Origin: UBA4582 sp964228885 | GTDB taxonomy: Bacteria > Pseudomonadota > Gammaproteobacteria > Pseudomonadales > Azotimanducaceae | NCBI GenBank assembly: GCA_964228885.1 | Contig: CAXRCG010000055.1 | Coordinates: 1-44,237, forward strand | Reading direction: 5' to 3' | DNA length: 44,237 bases | Shown here: piece by piece, positions 7,521 through 15,852 of the stretch | How the letters are laid out: every line of letters starts with the position of its first letter | Numbering within the stretch: the first letter of the stretch is position 1 | Notes under the pieces: model-generated | Told to the model about the DNA's origin: nothing | Databases searched by the model: none | The model's input: the letters and a program-made list of their open reading frames with translations, nothing else | Translations under genes and position numbers: made by a program

Positions 7521-8611
7521 CCAAGGTCTATGTTTCGATGGGATTTTATCCCCATGAATACTTTAAGGATACCGTTGATTACATCGCGGAGGTCCAACAA
7601 AGTTCAGGCGCAATTCCCTGGTTCGAAGGTGGCTCTCTTGATCCCTGGGATCATATAGAGTCAGCAATGGGACTCACAATTGGCCAAAGGTTTGAGGAAG
7701 CCCGTGCCGCGTATCAGTGGCTGATCGACAATCAGACTGAAAAAGGTTCCTGGTTAGCGGCATATAAGGATGGTGAAATAGAGGATGGCACTCGTGCTGA
7801 GTCTAATTTTGTCGCGTACATAGCAACCGGGGTGTGGCACTACTATCTTTCTACAGGTGACAAAGCGTTTCTTCGGCACATGTGGCCTGCCGTCGAAAAA
7901 GCCATGGGGTTTGTACTCCGCCTGCAGGGTAAACAAGGCCAGATCTACTGGGCTGAAAACACAACGGAGGGTATCAAGGAAGACTCGCTGGTCACAGGTT
8001 GCAGCAGCATCTTCAAGAGTTTCGAGTGTGCTATTAATATCGCAACCACTTTAAACCTAGATGCATCTGATTGGACGCTTGCCCGATTAAAACTCGGCAC
8101 AGCATTGCGCAATCATCCCGAGTGCTTTGACAGAACTTGGGATAGCAAAAGCCGGTTTGCTATGGACTGGTTCTATCCAGTACTCACAGGTGTTATCACC
8201 GGTTCGGCGGCCAAACAACATCTAACAAACCGTTGGGATCACTTTGTTCAGAATGGTCTGGGTTGTTTGTGTGTTGACGACGAGCCCTGGGTTACCGTAG
8301 CTGAATCATGCGAATTAGTCATGGCACTCATCAGTTGCGGTGAATATAACCGAGCGGTCGAGCTGTTTAGCTGGCTACATCAGTTTCGCGATGACGATGG
8401 CTCGTACTGGACTGGGTACGTCTATCGGGATGAGGCGCTGTGGCCCCTCGAAAAACCAACCTGGACGGCGGGCGCTGTCATGTTAGCGGCGGACGCTTTA
8501 TCGAATGCCACCCCAGCAGCTCTTTTATTTCGAAATGAAGGGGTTAATCATCGGTCGCTACCTTCTTCGCAGGACACCAAGGGTGCCAACTACTCCAAGA
8601 TCATCGAATAA
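7517..8611 (+). CDS. Prenyltransferase/squalene-cyclase-like alpha/alpha-toroid protein
   Basis: The 364-aa product has repeated helical segments of the alpha/alpha-barrel type, for example DTVDYIAEVQQSSGAIPWF, AAYQWLIDNQTEKGSWLAAY and FSWLHQFRDDDGSYWTGYV. Each has the QxxxGxW-like end seen in terpene cyclases, protein prenyltransferases and GH15/GH88-like glycan enzymes. Trp and Tyr are abundant. No signal peptide or TM segment is visible. A DxDD cyclase motif is not evident, so it need not act on prenyl groups; a glycan-processing role is equally possible. It overlaps the upstream methyltransferase by 4 bp (ATGA), and its last 54 bp overlap tail-to-tail with the opposite methyltransferase gene. 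Confidence 0.75.
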   Translation: MTKVYVSMGFYPHEYFKDTVDYIAEVQQSSGAIPWFEGGSLDPWDHIESAMGLTIGQRFEEARAAYQWLIDNQTEKGSWLAAYKDGEIEDGTRAESNFVAYIATGVWHYYLSTGDKAFLRHMWPAVEKAMGFVLRLQGKQGQIYWAENTTEGIKEDSLVTGCSSIFKSFECAINIATTLNLDASDWTLARLKLGTALRNHPECFDRTWDSKSRFAMDWFYPVLTGVITGSAAKQHLTNRWDHFVQNGLGCLCVDDEPWVTVAESCELVMALISCGEYNRAVELFSWLHQFRDDDGSYWTGYVYRDEALWPLEKPTWTAGAVMLAADALSNATPAALLFRNEGVNHRSLPSSQDTKGANYSKIIE

Positions 8612-9193
8612 ACCAGAATTCAATGCCTGTCGCCAGATCGTGATGGGCGCCTGCCCACCGGTATCTGGATCTGGAAACAAATCATGAATTGCAAGCACTC
8701 CACCTGAAGTCACATGTGGCGCCCAGCTATCATAGTCTGATTGCGCCGCTTCGAAGCTATGCCCACCGTCAATGAACACCAGTCCTAAAGGCGTTTGCCA
8801 GTCCCTTGCAGCGACCAGAGAAGATGCAACCAGAGGAACTACGTGCGATTCAATGTCTGCACGCCTTAGGGTATCTCTGAATAGTGTAAATGTGTCTACA
8901 ACCTGAAGCCCGTGATCAAATATCTCGGGGTCATGATACTCCTGGCCAAGCTGGTGCTCTTCACTCCCTCTATGATGATCGACCGCAAACAAAGTTCGAT
9001 TTTGAGATTTGCAAGCCCGCCCCAAATAAACAGTGGATTTTCCACAATAGCTACCTATTTCGAGGCATGGCCCGAGCGCACAGGCATCCACAGCACGCCG
9101 ATAAAGCTCGGCACCCTCGACCGGGTCAAGAAAGCCTTTTACCGAATCAATTTCCAAAGGAAGCGAGAAAGAAAGATCCGAAGAATAAGTCAT
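8558..9193 (-). CDS. Class I SAM-dependent methyltransferase (Methyltransf_24 type)
   Basis: A 211-aa protein with CLEIGSYCGKSTVYLG (about residues 43-58) as SAM-binding motif I and LVFIDGGHSFEAAQSDYDSW in the second half, the IDGxHxYxxxxxD signature of Methyltransf_24 enzymes acting on sugar or catechol-like hydroxyls. It faces the GT4/methyltransferase/toroid genes and overlaps the last of them tail-to-tail by 54 bp. The neighbourhood suggests it works in the same pathway. It is the distal gene of a two-gene minus-strand unit, starting only 3 bp after the stop of the small membrane protein gene. Confidence 0.88.
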   Translation of the reverse strand: MTYSSDLSFSLPLEIDSVKGFLDPVEGAELYRRAVDACALGPCLEIGSYCGKSTVYLGRACKSQNRTLFAVDHHRGSEEHQLGQEYHDPEIFDHGLQVVDTFTLFRDTLRRADIESHVVPLVASSLVAARDWQTPLGLVFIDGGHSFEAAQSDYDSWAPHVTSGGVLAIHDLFPDPDTGGQAPITIWRQALNSGLFDDLGVVGTLGVLRRR

Positions 9194-9196
9194 ACA

Positions 9197-9379
9197 TCAA
9201 AGACCCAAAGCAAAGAAAATCAGATAGATTGGCAGGAATAGTCCTAGCGCATAAAAGGCGATATTGTTGAGTGGAGGAAATTTCTCCTCAGAATTCAGCG
9301 GTAGCTTATTGCCGATCACCAGCCACAAAGCGCAGCTGGCAACCAAGGATGCAAGCAAGACAAGTACCATTAATCCCAT
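9197..9379 (-). CDS. Small membrane protein (60 aa, two TM helices)
   Basis: From ATG 9379 the protein reads MGLMVLVLLASLVASCALWLV as a first TM helix, then a short polar loop (GNKLPLNSEEKFPP), then a second helix (IAFYALGLFLPIYLIFFALGL). The frame is open to 9484, but the upstream part is Cys/His-rich and non-membrane-like. ATG 9379 has a good GGAGATGA site about 8 bases ahead. It lies 3 bp upstream of the methyltransferase start and is probably translated with it. It could be an inner-membrane anchor or partner for the cytoplasmic enzymes of the cluster, but no family is recognised. Confidence 0.65.
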   Translation of the reverse strand: MGLMVLVLLASLVASCALWLVIGNKLPLNSEEKFPPLNNIAFYALGLFLPIYLIFFALGL

Positions 9380-9789
9380 AAAATCATCTCCAATATCGAT
9401 TAAATCGCTGCAACACGAACAGTGCTGATAACCGTTTCCCTCATCAGAGAGACCGTTTTTCAATTTCGCGATAGCAACCCGCACTCCTGTTTACAGGCGG
9501 GTTTTACGCCGGCGAATCTACTCTCAAGTCAGCAAAGTCACTGTCCCGATTAACAATCGACTTACTAAATCAAAAATTGCTACCTTTGTTGCACCTTACT
9601 TCTCGCCCGCATCATATCACAACGGAAGCGTCCTACCTTTGCGCTTGGGGCATCCGGAAACGAGTTCGCAACGGAGTATGAGCGCCAAGAAAGAGCAGTG
9701 ACTATCGAACCTAATGGTTGTGCTCAAAAGTCAACTATGGCTATCAACCTCGTCAAGAAGGGTTGCTAAAAGATTGCATTAAACGAATC
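9380..9789. other. Intergenic stretch between the membrane-protein gene and moeA
   Basis: About 410 bp without a convincing gene. A GC-rich imperfect hairpin with an inner CCTG-TTTA-CAGG stem followed by TTTT lies at about 9479-9504 (plus orientation), but no plus-strand gene precedes it. The promoter for the small membrane protein/methyltransferase pair should be here. Confidence 0.4.
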
Positions 9790-11007
9790 TCAATTCGGTA
9801 ATAGATGCACCTTGACCTTGTCCCCAACAAAAACCTGGGTGTTCGCCTCGATCTCTGCCAGCGCGTTAGCCCAGCTAACCGAGGACATCACGCCGGAACC
9901 CTGCCCATCATATAGCTCTGCGTTTAGCTCGTTACCTCCCGACACGCGAACCCGCAAATACTCCCTACGCCCACTCGTTTTAAAATCAAACTGGCTCAGC
10001 GCGCACAGACTGTTTCCTACACCGGATTCGTCCCCCTGAAATTTAAGCAAGTAGGGTTTTGCAATTACGGTAAATGTGACGAACGACGAAACAGGGTTTC
10101 CAGGTAATCCAAAAAATGGAATTGCATCGGCATCAGGGGTCGTCCGCACAAAACCAAATGCAAGCGGCTTACCTGGTTTTATTGCTACTTTCCACAAATC
10201 TAGTCTTCCGAGATTTTCTACTGCGGCTTTCACATGATCTTCTTCACCAACTGAAACACCTCCACTGGAGATAATACAATCCGCCAATTCAGCGCCGCTG
10301 GCCAACGCTTTGATAGTCGCAGACAGACTATCTGGCACTAAGCCGAGATCCACGACTTCCATGCCCAACTCTTCAATCATCGCGGCTAGCGTATAGTGAT
10401 TTGAGTTATAGATTTGTCCCGGTTCTAGCGCATTTGGCGGCTCAACAAGCTCGTCTCCAGTGGACATGATTGCTATTTTCAGCTTGCGAAAAACTTCAAC
10501 CTGAGCCACGCCAGTGGAAGCAAGCAAACCAACATCTGCAGCCTTTAATCGGTGACCACGCCCTAACAGCTGACCACCCAGTGCAATATCCTGACCGCGC
10601 GGTCGAACATTAGCGCCAAACCCCGGTCTCTCGGTCAACTCTATTCTACCATCGCTCTTCCGCGTATCTTCTTGGATCACGACCGCGTTGGCGCCCTCTG
10701 GGATTGGCGCGCCGGTAAATATCCTAGCCAGCGTGCCCGGTTCGAGCGATTTCCCTACATGACCGGCGGCAATTCTGTCAGAGACCGCATATCTGCCTCC
10801 CGCTACAATTGAATCATCCCTGGCATTAAAGGCATATCCATCCATGGCACTGTTGTCATGTGGGGGTACGTCAACCGTCGAATGGATTGATTGCGCCAGA
10901 ATACGTCCACGAGCGAGCCGCAGGGACACTACTTCGGTCTCATCGATCGTCACGACCCGCAATAGCAGCGTTCTGATCACTTCATCTACCGGAGTTAAAG
11001 CTGTCAC
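9790..11007 (-). CDS. moeA: Molybdopterin molybdenumtransferase MoeA
   Basis: MoeA inserts molybdate into adenylylated molybdopterin in the last step of molybdenum-cofactor synthesis. Family landmarks are all present: GRILAQ and DVPPHDNSAMDGYA near the N-terminus, IFTGAPIPEGANAVVIQED, the MSTGDELVEP loop, SSGGVSVGEEDHVK, and FGLPGNPVSSFVTF. The length, about 405 aa, is normal. The frame is open to ATG 11046, but GTG 11007 overlaps the moaB stop by one base (TAGTG), suggesting coupled translation, and still leaves the full domain. It forms an operon with moaB, and a molybdoenzyme gene lies 2.5 kb away. Confidence 0.95.
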   Translation of the reverse strand: MTALTPVDEVIRTLLLRVVTIDETEVVSLRLARGRILAQSIHSTVDVPPHDNSAMDGYAFNARDDSIVAGGRYAVSDRIAAGHVGKSLEPGTLARIFTGAPIPEGANAVVIQEDTRKSDGRIELTERPGFGANVRPRGQDIALGGQLLGRGHRLKAADVGLLASTGVAQVEVFRKLKIAIMSTGDELVEPPNALEPGQIYNSNHYTLAAMIEELGMEVVDLGLVPDSLSATIKALASGAELADCIISSGGVSVGEEDHVKAAVENLGRLDLWKVAIKPGKPLAFGFVRTTPDADAIPFFGLPGNPVSSFVTFTVIAKPYLLKFQGDESGVGNSLCALSQFDFKTSGRREYLRVRVSGGNELNAELYDGQGSGVMSSVSWANALAEIEANTQVFVGDKVKVHLLPN

Positions 11008-11510
11008 TAGTGTTTTCCCGTGCGAATCAACTCGGCAAAGTTGCATGGTCGGTTATTGATATCGAGTTGCTGCTCGAGAATACCGCCCCATGCAGTCTTA
11101 CAAGCCCCCGTCGAACCCGGCATACAAAATACAAGCGTATTATTTGCCAGACCACCTACAGCGCGAGACTGGACCGTCGATGTGCCTATTTCGTCAAATG
11201 ACAATGCCCTGAAAAGCTCACCAAAACCAGGCACTATTGTGTCCAGCAGAGGCTCAATGGCTTCCGGGGTAGAATCCCGATTAGTAAACCCCGTACCTCC
11301 CGTTAACAGAACCACTTCAACTTCAGGATCGGCAATCCACGCTGACACTTTTGCCCGCAAAAGGTAGATGTCATCAGCGATAAGGGTACGATCCTGCAAG
11401 ATATGATTAGCCTCCACCAAAGCATCACAAAGAAACTGGCCCGATGTATCCGTTTCCATGGTTCTTGTGTCAGATACCGTCAAAACTGCAATTTTTAAAT
11501 TTGCTTCCAT
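11007..11510 (-). CDS. moaB: Molybdopterin adenylyltransferase-type protein MoaB/MogA
   Basis: The 167-aa product has the MoCF-binding fold: IAVLTVSDTRTMETDTSG near the N-terminus, LLTGGTGFTNRDSTPEAIEP in the centre (the GGTG and DxTPEA motifs that bind molybdopterin) and FCMPGSTGACKTAW near the end. This class adenylylates molybdopterin before MoeA acts. It is the first gene of a moaB-moeA pair. The ribosome-binding AAGGAA lies about 9 bases upstream and within a small self-complementary stretch. Confidence 0.93.
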   Translation of the reverse strand: MEANLKIAVLTVSDTRTMETDTSGQFLCDALVEANHILQDRTLIADDIYLLRAKVSAWIADPEVEVVLLTGGTGFTNRDSTPEAIEPLLDTIVPGFGELFRALSFDEIGTSTVQSRAVGGLANNTLVFCMPGSTGACKTAWGGILEQQLDINNRPCNFAELIRTGKH

Positions 11511-11512
11511 TT

Positions 11513-11527
11513 AAGGTTGTTCCTTAC
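11513..11527 (-). promoter_or_regulatory. moaB: Small hairpin covering the moaB ribosome-binding site
   Basis: In the mRNA sense, TAAGG-AACAA-CCTTA forms a 5-bp stem with the AAGGA Shine-Dalgarno on its 5' arm, ending two bases before the moaB ATG. It could tune translation, but the stem is short. Confidence 0.35.
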
Positions 11528-11896
11528 ATTTAGTGCCACAAGTTTAACACTGAGAAAAGCTTTTCGATTAACTGAGATCAATATTATCGCCTATTCTTCT
11601 ATGCTCAGGTCAATGGTGCTCTCGGTGCCAAAAAAGCAAGGATTATCACCGCAAAAGAAAGAAAAACCTGTCGCCAAAACTGGAAGTATTTGGATTCTTT
11701 AAGATAGCGCGTTACGGTGTGATCGGAAAATGCCTGTTCAAATAATATAGTTTGCGACAAATACCTATATGTCCAGCAAGGGTACCCTTCACAGCTATGA
11801 TTTCTTTATCGCCATCGGTCGGTCATGGCCTAAAAGAATTCGGTACAAACAACTATATTATGACAGCGCTTGCTTCAAACAGACGTGCCTGTAGGA
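11528..11896. other. Intergenic stretch between moaB and the sugar-kinase gene
   Basis: About 370 AT-rich bp with no gene I can support. It must hold the moaB promoter, transcribed leftward, and the 3' region of the kinase gene. No clear terminator is seen. Confidence 0.4.
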
Positions 11897-12799
11897 CTAA
11901 GATAGAGGGCTCTGGACAATAGCACCGGAATGCTGAATCACATGTGCAGCAAGTTTACATCCGGCTTCAGCAGCATCAATCACACGACCGCCATTTAAAC
12001 GAACAGAAAAGTAAGCGCCGTTAAAAGAGTCTCCGGCCGCTGTTGTATCAACCACGGTTTCTACATGCGCAGCTGGTATTTTGACCGTTTGCTCTGGCGT
12101 CACCACAGTCGAGCCCAACCCACCGTTCTTCAATACTATTTCCTTCAGGCCAAGGTTGACAAGACGACCTATTATCGACTCAGATGATTGCTCACCACGA
12201 AGCAATACTTCATCGTCAAAAGAGGGAAAGGCTATATCGCTTAACGCGTATGCCTGATCGAACCAGTAAACAGCATCTCCGGCACTTTGCCACAGACGAG
12301 GACGATAGTTAGGATCAAACGCAACTAACCCACCATTAGCCTGCATATCTGTGAGCAAACCAAACAATAACAACCGCTGCTCCGGGTTTAAAAGGGCTAG
12401 GGTGATACCTGAAAAATAAACACACTTGCACCTTTGCAGTTCTTCACCAAGCTTATCGACATATTTACCCGGAGCAAGCCATGACTTGAATGGCGATGCA
12501 TCGCGCCAGTAGTGAAATGATCGCTCACCTTGATCATCGGTGTTGATGATATAGAGACTTGGCGTCGCGGCAGGAATCACTCTGACAGTTTCCGTTGAGA
12601 CACGCTCTTTGCGCCAGCAGCCCAACAGATAACTTGAATAATGATCGTCGCCAACGGCTGAAAAAAATGTAACTTCCAAACCCTCTCGAGCTGCGTACAC
12701 GGCCGTATTAAAAACGTCACCACCAAAGCCCATTTCATAATAACCAGCGCTATTACGCAGCTCCAACATGCACTCACCTATCACACCGAGGTCAGTCAT
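11897..12799 (-). CDS. kdgK: PfkB-family sugar kinase, 2-keto-3-deoxygluconate kinase-like
   Basis: A 300-aa ribokinase-fold protein. The N-terminal GFGGDVFNTAVYAAR segment (about residues 23-37) contains the Gly-Gly substrate loop followed by Asn. VAFDPNYRPRLW in the middle matches the KDG-kinase pattern. DTTAAGDSFNGAYF near the C-terminus is the PfkB signature 2 with the catalytic Asp and anion hole. KdgK phosphorylates 2-keto-3-deoxygluconate in uronate or alginate-type catabolism. No other uronate gene lies next to it here, so the exact sugar is an inference from sequence likeness. It is transcribed alone on the minus strand. Confidence 0.82.
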   Translation of the reverse strand: MTDLGVIGECMLELRNSAGYYEMGFGGDVFNTAVYAAREGLEVTFFSAVGDDHYSSYLLGCWRKERVSTETVRVIPAATPSLYIINTDDQGERSFHYWRDASPFKSWLAPGKYVDKLGEELQRCKCVYFSGITLALLNPEQRLLLFGLLTDMQANGGLVAFDPNYRPRLWQSAGDAVYWFDQAYALSDIAFPSFDDEVLLRGEQSSESIIGRLVNLGLKEIVLKNGGLGSTVVTPEQTVKIPAAHVETVVDTTAAGDSFNGAYFSVRLNGGRVIDAAEAGCKLAAHVIQHSGAIVQSPLS

Positions 12800-13504
12800 A
12801 CCTATCGTAACCCCCCTAAAGTCGATTGCGCAGCAGAAAACGCTGCATTCCGCCTGATTAACGCATGATTCTGTTGCCTAACAGGCAATGGACCGCCTCT
12901 GTAAGGCACATTGCCTATTGCCAGATAGCGACTAGACTGGGGGGGATTGACTTTTTTTGCCAAAGGGCTGTGTATATCAGACACTAGCATCGAACTCGCG
13001 TTGACAACGGAACCTTCTCACCACGTCCGGTCGATGTTTTAGTGAGCGCCTAGGCACTGCCGGCGGACTAGCATCGGATATAAGCAAAACCCGAAATCGC
13101 TCAACGCCGATTGCTAACTCGAATGTCTCACGCCAAACTTGCCCTATGCCAATTAAGCCTCCGCTAACTATCATAACTTCAAGATCTCCACGGTCTTGGG
13201 GTGCAGTTGCAAAAACAAGTCTGAAAAAGACCCATTCTCAGGACCAGCCTGTTCAATTTTTGAATTGTGCTTTCAATTTGATTAGACCCTCTCATATATA
13301 TGATTATGTCACAATTCGTGGATGTTAAAGCGGCACGTTATTTCGACCTTACGATCTTCGAATATTACGTACAAAAATCATCTATCTGCGCTTAAAAGTC
13401 CAACTTATTTCCTTTTTTAACGTAGTATCTGATAATGAGAATAGCTTTTAACAAAACCAGATAGAGAATCTTTATAACCTTGAGCAGGTTCTCGCTAGGA
13501 AATC
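12800..13504. other. 705-bp gap without a supported gene
   Basis: Short minus-strand ORFs (62 and 65 codons at 12802-12990 and 12977-13174) lack ribosome-binding sites and recognised motifs, and they overlap each other. They may be remnants of a decayed gene. The right end holds the leader of the molybdopterin oxidoreductase, with AGGA a few bases before its ATG. Confidence 0.4.
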
Positions 13505-15646
13505 ATGATGAGTGAAAAACATAAAACCTTCTGCCGTTACTGCCACGCTTACTGTCCAATGGTGGCGGAGGTTGAAAATGGCAAAGTGCTATCTGTCAAA
13601 CCAGACACTGAGAACAAAATGTATGGCGGTTACACCTGTATTAAGGGCAGGCAGTTGGTCGAACAAATGTATCAGCCCCAGCGTTTAACAAGCAGCCAAA
13701 TAAATAAAGGCAACGGAGACTTTGCGGATATCGGCAGCGAGCAGGCGATGGATGAAATTGCCGAACGTGTTAGAAAGCTGGTCGAAGAACATGGACCTGA
13801 GTCAATAGCGACCTATAACGGCACCGTCGCGTTCCAGAATTCGGGACAACTCGTTTACAGCCGAGAATGGCACAACGCACTCAAGTCACACTCCTACTAC
13901 ACCAGCGTGACGATTGATCAACCTGCAAAAGTCTACGTTGGCTCTCGCATGGGTTACTGGACGGCCGGAGGCCATTTTTTACAAGACGCTGACGTGGCAA
14001 TAATCATCGGCAACAATCCACTCGTGTCTCACTACGGCTCACCGGGTGGAATTTCACCTATTAGCCCCGCGGATCAATTACGTAGGGCAAAGAAGCGCGG
14101 ATTGAAGATGATCGTCGTTGACCCAAGAGAGTCTGAACTGGCGAGACGCTCTGACCTGCATCTGCAGATCAAGCCGGGTGAAGATGCAACATTGCTTGCA
14201 GGTATGATCCGCATCATTCTCGCGGAGGAACTGCATGACACAGAATTTTGCGAAGAGTATGTCAGCGGGCTAGATGAACTACGCCAGTCAGTGGAACGCT
14301 ACGATTTAGCATCTGTTGCTGCCCGCACAGATATTCCGGCCGACGCAATTGTCGAGGCCGCGCGCACTTTTGCTGCAGGGCCGCGCGGCGTTGCGGTTAC
14401 CGGCACCGGACCTGAAATGAGCTCGCATCCCAACCTGACGCAGCATCTAACCGCGTCTTTAAACACAATCTGCGGTCGCTACTACCGCGCTGGGGAGACG
14501 ATGCCCAACCCAGGGGCACTAGCGCGTAACACGCCGAAATATGCGCAAGTATATGAGGCACCCCTCGCATGGGGCCATGGCACGCGCTGTCGTGTAAACC
14601 CGGAATTTGGTGAATTAGCTTCCGCAACCGGTGTCAGGGAAATGCCTACCTCGCAGCTGGCCGATGAAATTCTTACACCTGGAAAAGGACAGGTTAAAGC
14701 CCTTTTCGTCATCGCCGGCAATCCGCTGATGGCCTGGCCTGATCAGCAGAAGGCGTTTGAGGCAATGCAAGCACTAGATCTACTGGTGTGTATCGATCCT
14801 TACATGTCCGCAACAGCTGAAATGGCTGATTATGTCATTGCACCAAAACTGACACTGGAGCGAGAAGACGTTACGCTGCTAGCTGACAGCTGGTATGAAA
14901 AACCCTACAGCCAATACAGCAAAGCTATAGTTCAGACTGACCATGATGTGATTGAGGAGTGGGAGTTCTACTGGGGACTTGCAAAACGACTAGGGCTCGA
15001 GGTTTCAATCGGCCAAACCCCTATCTCAAACACAGAAAAACCCTCCAAATTTGATATACTCAAGGCCATCACAGCAGGATCTCGGGCGGATCTACAATTC
15101 TTGAGGGACAACCCCGGCGGGCATATCTTTGAGGATATGCGGGTAGAGATTCAACCTGCCAGAGAAGCATCGTCTGGAAAACTTAAACTGTACCCTGTAG
15201 GTGTCGCGGAGGAATTTGAAGCACTACGACAAACCGAGGGGTCAACCGAAGACTATACGCATCAGCTCATCAGTTTTCGAAGTCGGTATGTTTTAAACTC
15301 TTTTGGCCGCAATCTACCTGCGCTTAAGGCGAAGTCCGGCACAACCAACCATGCAAATATTCATCCCACGGATTTAGCCAAACTCGGTATTGGCGAGGAT
15401 GATGAAATTGTTATTCATTCCCAGTATGGCTCTATTCCCGCTGTTTCAAAAGCGAACGACAGGATAAAACCCGGTGTTGTCGCAATGCACCACTGTTGGG
15501 GAACATCCCCTGATCAACAGTCACCCGTGCGAGAGGTTGGGTCCAATACCAACCTTTTGGTCGATGGCAACAATGCTCTTCAGGGATTTACGGCGATGAT
15601 TCCATCCAGTGGTATCCCAATAAATATCAGCGTTGGTAATCGCTAG
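13505..15646 (+). CDS. Molybdopterin-dependent oxidoreductase, DMSO-reductase family, with N-terminal 4Fe-4S site
   Basis: The 713-aa protein begins with a Cys cluster C10-x2-C13-x3-C17-x27-C45, the 4Fe-4S motif of formate-dehydrogenase/nitrate-reductase-like enzymes. The Mo-bis-MGD domains follow: IGNNPLVSHYGSPGG, MIVVDPRESELARRSDLHLQIKPGEDATLL, and the C-terminal MopB-binding barrel (NIHPTDLAKLGIGEDDEIVI). No Tat signal is present, so it should be cytoplasmic. No Fe-S or membrane partner subunit lies beside it. The Mo ligand is not evident by eye; the aligned region (TIDQPAKV) has neither Sec nor an obvious Cys. The substrate is unknown. Translation may start at either of two consecutive ATGs. 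Confidence 0.88.
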   Translation: MMSEKHKTFCRYCHAYCPMVAEVENGKVLSVKPDTENKMYGGYTCIKGRQLVEQMYQPQRLTSSQINKGNGDFADIGSEQAMDEIAERVRKLVEEHGPESIATYNGTVAFQNSGQLVYSREWHNALKSHSYYTSVTIDQPAKVYVGSRMGYWTAGGHFLQDADVAIIIGNNPLVSHYGSPGGISPISPADQLRRAKKRGLKMIVVDPRESELARRSDLHLQIKPGEDATLLAGMIRIILAEELHDTEFCEEYVSGLDELRQSVERYDLASVAARTDIPADAIVEAARTFAAGPRGVAVTGTGPEMSSHPNLTQHLTASLNTICGRYYRAGETMPNPGALARNTPKYAQVYEAPLAWGHGTRCRVNPEFGELASATGVREMPTSQLADEILTPGKGQVKALFVIAGNPLMAWPDQQKAFEAMQALDLLVCIDPYMSATAEMADYVIAPKLTLEREDVTLLADSWYEKPYSQYSKAIVQTDHDVIEEWEFYWGLAKRLGLEVSIGQTPISNTEKPSKFDILKAITAGSRADLQFLRDNPGGHIFEDMRVEIQPAREASSGKLKLYPVGVAEEFEALRQTEGSTEDYTHQLISFRSRYVLNSFGRNLPALKAKSGTTNHANIHPTDLAKLGIGEDDEIVIHSQYGSIPAVSKANDRIKPGVVAMHHCWGTSPDQQSPVREVGSNTNLLVDGNNALQGFTAMIPSSGIPINISVGNR

Positions 15647-15824
15647 CAACCTCCAAGCATTGACCAGGCGCGCCGCTTGCGCGACTGTAGCCGGAAGTTG
15701 AAAGGGTAGTTATCTGAATAGAGTGACCAATTTCAGAACTTAAACCGAATTATAGTTTCATCTGTGTTTATAGTTCCACGCGCCTGTCGGCATACACATC
15801 AAGCCTGATAAAACATTACTTGTT

Positions 15825-15850
15825 GGGGGCGCGTAAGCGCCCTTTTGTTT
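15825..15850 (+). terminator. Rho-independent terminator of the molybdopterin oxidoreductase gene
   Basis: GGGCGC (15827-15832), GTAA loop, GCGCCC (15837-15842), then TTTTGTTT. The GC-rich 6-bp stem with a tetraloop and T-tract lies about 180 bp after the stop, between convergent genes. Confidence 0.75.
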
Positions 15851-15852
15851 CA

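Noticed and set aside
11517..11702. 61-codon plus-strand ORF in the moaB leader region
   Set aside because: It overlaps the expected moaB promoter region, has no ribosome-binding site and no recognised motif.
12802..13174. Two overlapping short minus-strand ORFs
   Set aside because: No ribosome-binding site and no family motif; at most remnants of a decayed gene.
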